A DNA stretch of 6,948 nt from Candidatus Omnitrophota bacterium (GCA_016867175.1 VGKF01000046.1:1-6948); one strand, 5' to 3'. Positions 1 through 5,878 are shown, counted from the first letter of the stretch. Numbers and translations: made by a program. The notes: generated by a model from the sequence alone, not told the origin.

Positions 1-216
1 AGCAGCATCCAAGATTAAGATATTATCGGGGTTTTCTTTAATAATCTTTTCTAGGTAATTCTCAGGGGTGGGACCTGAATCAAAAACCTGAAAATGCACT
101 TTATCTTTGATGCGGTTAGCTAATATCGAGCCTGCGCCGTCGTCGCTACGCAGGGTATTTCCTATTCCCAGAATGATAACTTTTCCGCTTAAATGCGCTT
201 TAAGGTGAGAGAGCAT
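1..216 (-). CDS. Hydrogenase maturation protease, HycI/HybD family (3' end outside window)
   Basis: Proteins of this family clip the C-terminal extension from the large subunit of [NiFe] hydrogenases once nickel is loaded, the last step of active-site maturation in the cytoplasm. Only the first 72 residues are visible. They show the family N-terminus: a beta strand, then GIGNTLRSDDGAG (17-29), in which D26 aligns with the first nickel-sensing acid (E16 in HybD, D16 in HycI). LILDA (67-71) follows, and D70 aligns with the second ligand (D62). The FDSGPTPEN stretch (45-53) resembles the HycI branch more than HybD. The metal-binding histidine and the C-terminus lie beyond the left edge. The ATG is 12 nt after the ybgC-like gene with no clear Shine-Dalgarno sequence, so translation may be coupled. 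No hydrogenase subunit is in view. The family is secure; the exact partner hydrogenase is unknown. Confidence 0.88.
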   Translation of the reverse strand, partial: MLSHLKAHLSGKVIILGIGNTLRSDDGAGSILANRIKDKVHFQVFDSGPTPENYLEKIIKENPDNILILDAA

Positions 217-228
217 GGGGTTATGGTT

Positions 229-621
229 TTATGCGGTGAGCACCCGCTTAATTTCAGGCGGTATCTGTTTAGGCTTAAAGTCTCCCCCTACGCAGACCCA
301 GGTAGTCTTGGCCTCTAAAAGAAGCAGGTCGTCTTTAAAGATCTGCTGGAGAAAAAAAAGGGAAGCGCTCCCTATTTTCTGGATTTGGGCGGTAATCCTG
401 ATTTTATCCTGATAGTGCGCCGGAGCTTTATAATCCAGGTCAACATGCGCCACCACAAAATAAGTCCCTGATTCACTAAGTTCTTTAAGGTTAATCCCCC
501 TCTTTAGGCAATACTCCGTGCGCGCCTCCTCCAGGTGTTTTAAATAATTGGCATAATAAACTACACCTCCGCAGTCAGTATCATGGTAATAGATCTTGCG
601 CTCAATATAAAAGTTATTCAT
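229..621 (-). CDS. ybgC: YbgC/FadM-type acyl-CoA thioesterase (hot-dog fold)
   Basis: This 130-residue protein matches the single-domain hot-dog thioesterases of the 4-hydroxybenzoyl-CoA thioesterase/YbgC group, which hydrolyse acyl-CoA thioesters in the cytoplasm. The active-site motif is near the N-terminus: YYHDTDCGGVVYYANY (11-26). D16 aligns with the catalytic Asp (D18 of E. coli YbgC), and the helix LKHLEEAR (27-34) follows as usual. FVVAHVDLDYKAPAHYQD (55-72) is the typical second strand region. Length is normal for the family. In many proteobacteria ybgC sits beside tol-pal genes and is linked to envelope phospholipid metabolism; here the neighbour is yggT instead, 5 nt upstream, so that role is only inferred. 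An AGGA eight bases before the ATG, inside the yggT end, is a reasonable ribosome-binding site. The natural acyl substrate cannot be read from sequence. Confidence 0.9.
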   Translation of the reverse strand: MNNFYIERKIYYHDTDCGGVVYYANYLKHLEEARTEYCLKRGINLKELSESGTYFVVAHVDLDYKAPAHYQDKIRITAQIQKIGSASLFFLQQIFKDDLLLLEAKTTWVCVGGDFKPKQIPPEIKRVLTA

Positions 622-626
622 CTTGT

Positions 627-935
627 CTATCCTGCGCTTAACCTGAAACTTAAATCTAGAAGCGTCTTTATCAGAAATGACTTCAGGAATATGATTGCCA
701 TAAATACCAAAAGTGGAGAGATATCAATACCGGACCTAAGACTAAAAGGGAGCATCCTTCTTACCGGCTCAAGCACAGGCTCGGTAGTACGGTATAAAAA
801 CTGCACGATCGGATTAAAGGGGTCAGGGCTGACCCAGCTAAGCAGGGCACGGATCAAAATCAACCAGTAAAATATAGTCAGCACTATATCTACTATCCTT
901 GCCAGGGCAACTAGAAGATTGGATAACGCAAACAT
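627..935 (-). CDS. yggT: YggT family integral membrane protein
   Basis: This small membrane protein of 102 residues has the YggT family layout: a hydrophobic segment at about 8-34, a conserved amphipathic loop, and a second hydrophobic segment at about 72-95. The signature residues are present: W34, SPDPFNP (36-42), FLYRTTEP (46-53), the basic pair R59-R60 and GIDISP (69-74). The family is widespread in bacteria and in plastids (YCF19/CCB3 relatives). It has been tied to envelope or osmotic stress and, in Gram-positives, to the division region, but no biochemical activity is settled. Many YggT proteins carry two repeats; this is the short one-repeat form. The gene starts 3 nt after the lipoprotein gene, with AAGGA a few bases before the ATG, so the two are almost certainly co-transcribed. 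Confidence 0.9.
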   Translation of the reverse strand: MFALSNLLVALARIVDIVLTIFYWLILIRALLSWVSPDPFNPIVQFLYRTTEPVLEPVRRMLPFSLRSGIDISPLLVFMAIIFLKSFLIKTLLDLSFRLSAG

Positions 936-938
936 AAC

Positions 939-1394
939 CTATTCCTTCTTTTCCTGCTCTTCTTCTGGTTCTTTAGGATATTTCTCCGGGTGCAACATCC
1001 TGTCTAAGCCGCGGAATAATATCTTGGATAACAGCTCCTTCGCGTAGGTGCTGGGAGAGGATACGCTTATTTCTGTGTTAGAGCCGTCTATGCTTTTAAA
1101 GAAGAATCCTACCGGGGTGGTATCGTTTTCAGAGATATATACCGCGATCATCTCTTTGTTCTTTGCGTAGATATATGAGCCTGCTTTTTTTAGTATCTCT
1201 TGCGATTTATTATAGCAGGTTTCATAGCCATAATTGACCCGCTGGCTGATAGCCGAAGCCCTTTCATCTTGGAGCACCTTGGTAGAAATACCGGCTACCC
1301 CCTTAGCCGTCTCTTTTAGGCTCGCACAACCTCCCAATAAAAGAATACAGCAAAAATAAAATAGAATTGCTAAACAACATTTACGCATATACAT
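939..1394 (-). CDS. Uncharacterised outer-membrane-type lipoprotein
   Basis: I do not recognise this family. The protein has a short basic N-terminus (MYMRK), a hydrophobic stretch and a clear lipobox LLGGC, with the lipidated cysteine at residue 23 of this start. The following residue is Ala, not Asp, which favours outer-membrane sorting where Lol rules apply. The mature part (about 129 residues) has a helix-like region and then KEMIAVYISEN and TEISVSSPS, which look like beta strands of a small alpha/beta domain. It ends in a charged PKEPEEEQEKKE tail, possibly disordered. I chose the ATG at 1394 because AGGAGG lies six bases before it. The longer reading from 1418 would place that ribosome-binding site inside the coding region and add eight residues before the signal peptide. 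A double-hairpin element lies just upstream, and yggT follows after 3 nt. No function can be assigned. Confidence 0.82.
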   Translation of the reverse strand: MYMRKCCLAILFYFCCILLLGGCASLKETAKGVAGISTKVLQDERASAISQRVNYGYETCYNKSQEILKKAGSYIYAKNKEMIAVYISENDTTPVGFFFKSIDGSNTEISVSSPSTYAKELLSKILFRGLDRMLHPEKYPKEPEEEQEKKE

Positions 1395-1400
1395 AAATAA

Positions 1401-1406
1401 CCTCCT
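1401..1406 (-). promoter_or_regulatory. Strong Shine-Dalgarno sequence (AGGAGG) that sets the lipoprotein start
   Basis: A full AGGAGG consensus is followed by TTATTT and then ATG at 1394. The spacing of six bases suits that ATG; the next ATG, at 1388, would have a spacing of 12. It decides the start of the lipoprotein gene against the upstream in-frame ATG at 1418. It begins six bases after the foot of the hairpin at 1413-1454, so that structure could affect ribosome access. Confidence 0.8.
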
Positions 1407-1412
1407 TAATGA

Positions 1413-1454
1413 GCACATAATTTACGAACACGAAGTGTGAGTAAGTTATTGTGC
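1413..1454. repeat. Imperfect 42-nt hairpin (first half of a double-hairpin element)
   Basis: Read on the plus strand, GCACA (1413-1417) pairs with TGTGC (1450-1454), TAA (1418-1420) with TTA (1446-1448), TTAC (1422-1425) with GTAA (1441-1444), and ACAC (1428-1431) with GTGT (1435-1438), closing a three-base GAA loop. The interruptions are an unpaired T at 1449, a T/G apposition (1421/1445) and a symmetric GA/GA internal loop. This is far more pairing than expected by chance in 42 bases. It lies in the leader of the lipoprotein gene, just before its ribosome-binding site. It could be an RNA leader structure or half of a dispersed palindromic repeat. Confidence 0.6.
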
Positions 1455-1460
1455 GAATTA

Positions 1461-1527
1461 ATCCCGCAGCTGCGAGAAAATTTTGGAGCGTAGCGACACA
1501 AATTTTGGAGCGCTTAGCTGTCGGGAT
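1461..1527. repeat. Imperfect 67-nt hairpin with internal 13-bp direct repeats
   Basis: The ends pair: ATCCCG (1461-1466) with CGGGAT (1522-1527) and CAGCT (1467-1471) with AGCTG (1516-1520), with one bulged T at 1521. Inside, GCG (1472-1474) can pair with CGC (1511-1513) and AAAATTT (1477-1483) with AAATTTT (1500-1506). The 13-mer AAATTTTGGAGCG occurs twice, at 1478-1490 and 1500-1512, a 22-nt period. The element ends exactly on the last base of the patatin gene's TGA stop codon. It is only six bases from the neighbouring hairpin, so the two probably form one unit. It has no T-run after the stem, so it does not look like an intrinsic terminator. A REP- or MITE-like element is the likely reading, unproven. 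Confidence 0.6.
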
Positions 1528-3533
1528 CACTCGTTGATAACCTGAATAATCCTGCTTAAGTTTTTCCTTGCTTCTTCTTCCCCTCTTTTGGCGAAATCTT
1601 CTGCCCGATGCAACTCCAGCCAATGCAGCCCGTGAGTATCAGGGTGGATCACTATATCGGCAAGCTGGCCTTCTTTCTTGGCGACCTCTGACTGCAGCAT
1701 CTCGATACTGCCGAAGATAAAACCCAGTATATTATTCTTAAACTTTTTTTTAATATACCTGGCCAGGCTAAAACCATTCTTGCGGATATTATCCATGTTG
1801 ATCTCTTCTTTCATTTTTTCGTATCCTTCAAGTATATCTTCTCTGGAAGGGGTAACGTTGACCGCGATAATTTTTTTCACTCCTATTTTAAAGAGCACCT
1901 CCGTAGGCAGGGGATTGACTACCCCGCCGTCAAAGAGCATCTCCTCCTTTAATTTAAAAGGCATAAATACACCCGGCATTGCGCAGCTGGCCATAATCGC
2001 ATCCGCAAGCAGCCCCTTCTCAATAACCCGGGATTCCCTTCTTCTGACATCGCTGGCTACTATCTTCAAGGGGCATTTTACATCATAGAAGGTCTTATCG
2101 CCAAAATGTTTTTTCAAGAAACTATACAGTTTGTTCCCCTTGATAAAACCTAAGAAAGGCAGGGTCAGGTCTACAAAACCCCAGATATGCTTGGGGCCGC
2201 TGAACTCTTTTGTAATTTCCAATATCTCTTTACTGGGCTTGCCGATAGCCCAGAGCCCGGCGATAACCGCCCCTATGCTTGAACCGGATATAGCATCCAC
2301 CGGGATCTCTTCTTCTTCGATAACCTTTAATACGCCGATATGGCAGAAACCGTAGGCAAAGCCTACCCCCAGGGCCAGGCCTACCAGGCAATCCCCCATC
2401 TGGCGGGCGATCCTCCTTACTGCCCTGGCATATTCTGAATCGGGAGAGGCTAAAATCATAATATCGGCTCCCGTAAAATCTATCTTGGGCAGGGTCGCGA
2501 ATATGGGATGTTCCAGCATTGCGACTTGTTCGTCATAACTTAGTTTCGCTAATTTATACTCATTGATAATGATCTTTATCTTATTCTGGGGGAAACTAAA
2601 TTCGCTTTTCAGCCGGCGTATCAGGTTATGTGTCCTCTTTAAGTCCACCGGATCAGGGCTTGAGAGTATATTGATAATATCGGACTGGTTTAAGATATCA
2701 AAAACAGAACGGTCCATAAACGAGGGGAGGTCAAGGACCAAATAATGATAATCATTGACCAGAAGGCTTAAGATAGCCATCAACCTCTTCACGCAGGACT
2801 CATCCGTCTCTTCATAAGAAAGGCGGATCAGGTCTACCCCGAATCTGTTATGCAACAGGAAATCTTTTATCGATTCGGGAGCGTCTTTAGAATCACTGGA
2901 GAGGTTAAAGATAGGATAATCCCCTCCTATCTCTAAGCGGCGGGGAAGGCTGGGTAATCTGTCTTTTAAGAAGATATCCAGGATAACCACGGATTTATGC
3001 GTTTCCTTGCTAAGGTTAAAAGCCAGATTAAGGGCATAGACGGTCTTACCTGCCTGGGAATAAGAGCTAAATACCGAGATGACCGTACTTTCAAAGATAG
3101 TCTTGGAGTGGATATCTTTATTCTTTAGCCTGCGCGAAAGGGTTTGGCTCAGGTCAATAGCTAAAGAGGGGATTCGCCTTAAGATAAAATCAAAATCATC
3201 CTTCTTGATAACCAAAAGCACGGAGTCATTCATAGCCTCTGCGCTTACGGAATGCGGATCGCCCGTCAATAGCGAGATTATCCCGAAGTATTTACCTCGG
3301 TGGAGATATTCCAGTATTGTTTTTTCTCCGCAAGAATCGGTGGTATAAATCATAACCCTGCCCATGACCAGGCAATAGAAGGCATCCGGGCTACTTGCCT
3401 CCTTATAAATAACCCGGCCCTTCTGATATTCCACTACGCTAGATCTTTCCCGTACAATTGCGCGCTCCTGCGTGGTCAGCCCGGAGAAAAGAGATAATTC
3501 TTTTAATATATTATTCTTATTAATGTATTCCAT
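1527..3533 (-). CDS. cNMP-binding-like / MinD-like P-loop / patatin phospholipase fusion protein
   Basis: This 668-residue protein has three domains. Residues about 10-130 form a cyclic-nucleotide-binding-type beta barrel, but the phosphate cassette (GKYFGIISLLTGDPHS, 80-95) has Ile85 where Glu and His94 where Arg normally hold cAMP, so ligand binding is doubtful. Residues about 150-380 resemble MinD/CpaE ATPases: SYSQAGKT (157-164) keeps G162-K163-T164 but has Tyr158 in place of the signature lysine; VLDLP (266-270) is Walker B-like. Residues about 384-600 are patatin-like: GLALGVGFAYGFCHIG (385-400) is the glycine-rich oxyanion region with Tyr394 replacing the usual Arg, GSSIG (417-421) gives the nucleophile Ser419, and DGG (535-537) gives Asp535. 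I see no signal peptide. Patatins hydrolyse acyl-ester bonds of membrane lipids, and cNMP-patatin fusions (neuropathy target esterase type) are known. The start overlaps the glycosidase gene by 14 nt, with AAGG upstream. Confidence 0.88.
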   Translation of the reverse strand: MEYINKNNILKELSLFSGLTTQERAIVRERSSVVEYQKGRVIYKEASSPDAFYCLVMGRVMIYTTDSCGEKTILEYLHRGKYFGIISLLTGDPHSVSAEAMNDSVLLVIKKDDFDFILRRIPSLAIDLSQTLSRRLKNKDIHSKTIFESTVISVFSSYSQAGKTVYALNLAFNLSKETHKSVVILDIFLKDRLPSLPRRLEIGGDYPIFNLSSDSKDAPESIKDFLLHNRFGVDLIRLSYEETDESCVKRLMAILSLLVNDYHYLVLDLPSFMDRSVFDILNQSDIINILSSPDPVDLKRTHNLIRRLKSEFSFPQNKIKIIINEYKLAKLSYDEQVAMLEHPIFATLPKIDFTGADIMILASPDSEYARAVRRIARQMGDCLVGLALGVGFAYGFCHIGVLKVIEEEEIPVDAISGSSIGAVIAGLWAIGKPSKEILEITKEFSGPKHIWGFVDLTLPFLGFIKGNKLYSFLKKHFGDKTFYDVKCPLKIVASDVRRRESRVIEKGLLADAIMASCAMPGVFMPFKLKEEMLFDGGVVNPLPTEVLFKIGVKKIIAVNVTPSREDILEGYEKMKEEINMDNIRKNGFSLARYIKKKFKNNILGFIFGSIEMLQSEVAKKEGQLADIVIHPDTHGLHWLELHRAEDFAKRGEEEARKNLSRIIQVINE

Positions 3534-4752
3534 TATCTAACCTTGCGCTCTTACAAACCTGGGCAAACTTCCTTGCGCTCTCCCTCGTCCTGCGCGTAAA
3601 ACTATTGTAGTCTACTTCAACCAACCCAAAACGCGGGGTAAAGCCTTTATCCCATTCGTAATTATCTAAAAGCGACCAATAAAGATAGCCTTTCACCTGT
3701 GATCCTTCCTGCATAGCGCGATGGATAGCCAAGAGGTGGCTTGAGATATATTCCCAGCGCAGCTCGTCGTCTTCGGTACAGATCCCGTTTTCGCTGACGA
3801 TAATGGGCAGATTGTATCTTTTTAATTTAACCAGCAGCTGGTATAGGCCCTCTGGGTAAATATCCCAGCCTAGCGAGTTCTTTTTTAAAGGCCTGTGGTT
3901 TTTCTGGCAGGTATCCACGCAAAGGCTCCTCACTCCCCAGTTAAGCGCCTCAACCAGATTCCGGCTGTAATAGTTAACCCCTATGTAATCAAGTGAGCGG
4001 TTACGCGCTAGACAGTTTAAGAAATCAAAATTAAATCCCCGGTCCCGAAGCCCCACAGCCAGGCGGTTGCGCAAGGTATCCTGGCAGGCTACAAAGGCCT
4101 GCATATTCTTAGCGATGCTCACCTTTGGAGCGGGATAGCCTTTATCTTTATAAAACCGGTGTATTAATCGATAGGAAGCTATATGAGAACGGGCTAAATT
4201 TCGGGAAACGCGCCTGGCCGCAAAGACAGATTTTTTTTCAGGAGGCCATACCCCTAATATATAAGCATGATAGGCGTATACCAGGGGCTCATTGATAGTC
4301 ATCCAATATTCCACCTGATTGCCCAGGGCCTCTACTACTCTCTTAGTATAACGCAAGAAGTAATCTATTGATCTTTTATTCTCCCAGCCTCCGATACGGG
4401 AAAACCATACGGGATTGGTAAAATGATGCAGGGTAACCAGGGGTTTCAGGTTGCGCTCTCTTAACGCCGTTAATACCTGCTGGTAATGGGCCAGTTCCTT
4501 ATCTGAGAAAACTCCCTCCTGGGGCTCGATTCTTGACCACTCTACGGATAGGCGGTGGGTATTGTGATTAAGGCTTTTGGCTAAATCAAAATCTTCTTTA
4601 TAAAGTTCATAGTGCCTGCAGGCCTGGCCTGAGGGCTCTTTTCCCCTGCCTCTTTTTTCCCATTCCCACCAGTCGCTATTGCTATTTTCCCCTTCGACCT
4701 GATAGGCAGAGGTAGCTGCACCCCAGAGGAAATCTTTAGGGAATTCAATCAT
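3520..4752 (-). CDS. Glycoside hydrolase family 1 beta-glycosidase
   Basis: GH1 enzymes are retaining beta-glycosidases (beta-glucosidase, beta-galactosidase and relatives) with a TIM-barrel fold, usually cytoplasmic; no signal peptide is present here. The N-terminal signature FPKDFLWGAATSAYQVEG (4-21) includes the sugar-binding Gln18. TLHHF (107-111) supplies His110, TINEP (152-156) the acid/base Glu155, and SENG (320-323) the nucleophile Glu321. YWSLLDNYEW (358-367) holds the glycone-binding Glu366 and Trp367. The barrel ends normally with FGLVEVDY and the RRTRESARKFAQV helix. At 410 residues it is somewhat shorter than the common 440-480, apparently from trimmed loops, with all catalytic residues intact. 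Substrate cannot be told from sequence. The ATG is only 12 nt after the terminator stem, with a weak G-rich ribosome-binding site (GGGG), so expression may be limited. Confidence 0.95.
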   Translation of the reverse strand: MIEFPKDFLWGAATSAYQVEGENSNSDWWEWEKRGRGKEPSGQACRHYELYKEDFDLAKSLNHNTHRLSVEWSRIEPQEGVFSDKELAHYQQVLTALRERNLKPLVTLHHFTNPVWFSRIGGWENKRSIDYFLRYTKRVVEALGNQVEYWMTINEPLVYAYHAYILGVWPPEKKSVFAARRVSRNLARSHIASYRLIHRFYKDKGYPAPKVSIAKNMQAFVACQDTLRNRLAVGLRDRGFNFDFLNCLARNRSLDYIGVNYYSRNLVEALNWGVRSLCVDTCQKNHRPLKKNSLGWDIYPEGLYQLLVKLKRYNLPIIVSENGICTEDDELRWEYISSHLLAIHRAMQEGSQVKGYLYWSLLDNYEWDKGFTPRFGLVEVDYNSFTRRTRESARKFAQVCKSARLDNGIH

Positions 4753-4764
4753 CGTTTAGGCCCC

Positions 4765-4803
4765 GATAAAAATCCCAACAAAAATGATGTTGGGATTTTT
4801 ATC
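4765..4803 (-). terminator. Intrinsic terminator, perfect 16-bp stem
   Basis: On the plus strand GATAAAAATCCCAACA (4765-4780) and TGTTGGGATTTTTATC (4788-4803) are perfect inverted repeats around a seven-base loop. The GC core CCCAACA/TGTTGGG is flanked by an A-run and a T-run, so it can work in both directions. On the minus strand it follows the peptidoglycan-binding lipoprotein gene by about 20 nt, where termination would be expected. It also sits 12 nt before the GH1 start codon. Confidence 0.88.
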
Positions 4804-4822
4804 ATTAGCTATAGAATCTGCC

Positions 4823-5302
4823 TTATCTTAATTTCAGCGATATGGTCTTCTTTGATGCCGGCTCAGCTTCGGATACGGCAACGCTTAAGTGCTTGCTCAA
4901 TACTGCCCAGGTCTTTGGGCCCACCTTACCGTCTGCCTTAAGGTTATTATCCTTTTGAAATGCCTCGATTGCCTTTTTACTCATTGGGCCTATCTTACCG
5001 TCAATAGCTCCGCTGTAATACCCTGCATTTTTCAATGCTGTTTGAATATCCCGGGCGGCCGGCTTAGAAGAACCGAGCGGAGGCAAATTAGCCTCCAAGC
5101 CAGCGGGTGCTGTTGTCTGTACTGCGGGCGAAGGTATTTCGTAGACTGCAGGCTTAAATTCCGGTGTAGTTGCGTTTATGGCAGTAAGCGTATCCATAGA
5201 CATCGGCTCCTGCATCTGTTCAAGCGAGGCCTCTTTCTTCCCACAGCCAAAAATAGAAAAGACCAAAAATGCCGTTACTAAAACAACTAGATAATTCTTC
5301 AT
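4823..5302 (-). CDS. Peptidoglycan-binding (PG_binding_1) lipoprotein
   Basis: This 159-residue exported lipoprotein has a signal peptide (MKNYLVVLVTAFLVFSIFGC) with a lipobox-like FSIFGC and Cys20 as the lipidated residue; Gly at +2 suits outer-membrane sorting. Residues about 21-82 are a Pro/Ala/Thr-rich linker, probably disordered. Residues 83-136 match a PG_binding_1 domain: a DIQTALKNAGYYSG helix, AIDGKIGPMSKKAIEAFQ (99-116) and ADGKVGPKTW (123-132), the two GxIGPxT-type repeats typical of the fold. A short basic tail follows. Such proteins usually anchor the outer membrane or an enzyme to the cell wall, but no catalytic domain is present, so a tethering or structural role is inferred. 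It has its own promoter-like sequence and a strong terminator, so it is probably a single-gene unit. The ribosome-binding region is AAGGAG/AAAGGCGG just before the ATG. Confidence 0.9.
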   Translation of the reverse strand: MKNYLVVLVTAFLVFSIFGCGKKEASLEQMQEPMSMDTLTAINATTPEFKPAVYEIPSPAVQTTAPAGLEANLPPLGSSKPAARDIQTALKNAGYYSGAIDGKIGPMSKKAIEAFQKDNNLKADGKVGPKTWAVLSKHLSVAVSEAEPASKKTISLKLR

Positions 5303-5329
5303 AACCGCCTTTCTCCTTTCTTTTTATTT

Positions 5330-5357
5330 ATTATAATACTTTTTTTGCCAAAAACAA
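5330..5357 (-). promoter_or_regulatory. Predicted sigma70-type promoter for the PG-binding lipoprotein
   Basis: On the minus strand TTGTTT (5357-5352) and a consensus TATAAT (5335-5330) are separated by 16 bases in an AT-rich spacer. The start codon is 27 bases beyond the -10 box, leaving a leader of about 20 nt that contains the purine-rich ribosome-binding site. It lies in the 69-nt gap between the EIIA stop and the lipoprotein start, where I see no terminator, so read-through from EIIA may add to expression. The call rests on sequence match only. Confidence 0.6.
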
Positions 5358-5371
5358 ACTAAACTTTATCT

Positions 5372-5860
5372 TTACTTTCTAGGATTCTCATGGCTACGGA
5401 TAATCCTTATTACCTCCTTGGCATCCTTTGCCTGGCGCAGTAAGTCCACGATAAATTTATCTTTTATAAGATAGGATATTTTGGCCAGTATCTTCAGGTG
5501 CTCTCCCACAGGCTCAACCGGAGAAGCCAGAATGAAAAACAGGTATACTTTTTCTCCGTCCAGGGCCCCAAAGTCAACCCCCTCCCTGGATTTAGCAAAG
5601 GCCAGGGCAAAACCTTTTATGGATCCGGCCTTGGCATGGGGGATAGCCACGCCGTTACCTATCCCGGTTGAGCCCAGCCTCTCCCTTTCTAATATGGAGC
5701 GCAGGAAGGCATTCTTATTTTTCAGTTTTCCCGACTTGCTTAATAGCTCAACTAGCTTAGCGATTAGCTTGGCCTTGTTCTTCTCCTTAAAATCAAGGTC
5801 AATCGCCTTTTCATTCAAAAAACTGTGCAACTTCCTTTTTACTGGACCTTTGCTAATCAT
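5372..5860 (-). CDS. PTS EIIA type-2 domain protein, PtsN-like
   Basis: This is a stand-alone EIIA domain of the fructose/mannitol type, 162 residues, close to the size of nitrogen-PTS EIIA (PtsN). The phosphorylation motif RLGSTGIGNGVAIPHAK (61-77) contains the phospho-accepting His75, and EPVGEHLKILAKIS (116-129) carries the second conserved His121. The C-terminal helices (DAKEVIRII) are also typical. Such proteins take phosphate from HPr/NPr. Those without a transport partner usually regulate other proteins by direct contact, for example potassium transport or kinase systems. No EIIB, EIIC, HPr or EI gene is in this window, so a regulatory role is preferred but inferred. The gene starts 18 nt after the MFS gene stop, with GAGGAAGGCGG just before its ATG, so the two are likely co-transcribed. 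Confidence 0.92.
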   Translation of the reverse strand: MISKGPVKRKLHSFLNEKAIDLDFKEKNKAKLIAKLVELLSKSGKLKNKNAFLRSILERERLGSTGIGNGVAIPHAKAGSIKGFALAFAKSREGVDFGALDGEKVYLFFILASPVEPVGEHLKILAKISYLIKDKFIVDLLRQAKDAKEVIRIIRSHENPRK

Positions 5861-5878
5861 AATACCGCCTTCCTCTAA

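Noticed and set aside
1395..1418. Longer lipoprotein reading from the ATG at 1418
   Set aside because: It would put AGGAGG inside the coding region as two Arg codons and place eight extra residues before the signal peptide; the ATG at 1394 has ideal spacing.
1461..1527. Intrinsic terminator for the patatin fusion gene
   Set aside because: The stem has a long loop and is not followed by a T-run on the minus strand.
1413..1527. CRISPR array
   Set aside because: There are only two short direct repeats with a 9-nt interval, and no spacer-length units or cas genes.
1678..2088. 136-codon plus-strand frame inside the patatin gene
   Set aside because: It lies entirely opposite the patatin catalytic domain and its translation is low-complexity Ser/Ile-rich, as expected of an antisense shadow.
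4889..5281. 130-codon open frame on the plus strand opposite the PG-binding lipoprotein
   Set aside because: The minus-strand gene has a lipobox, a PG_binding_1 domain, a promoter and a ribosome-binding site. The plus-strand frame is rich in Cys, Leu and Arg and matches no family.
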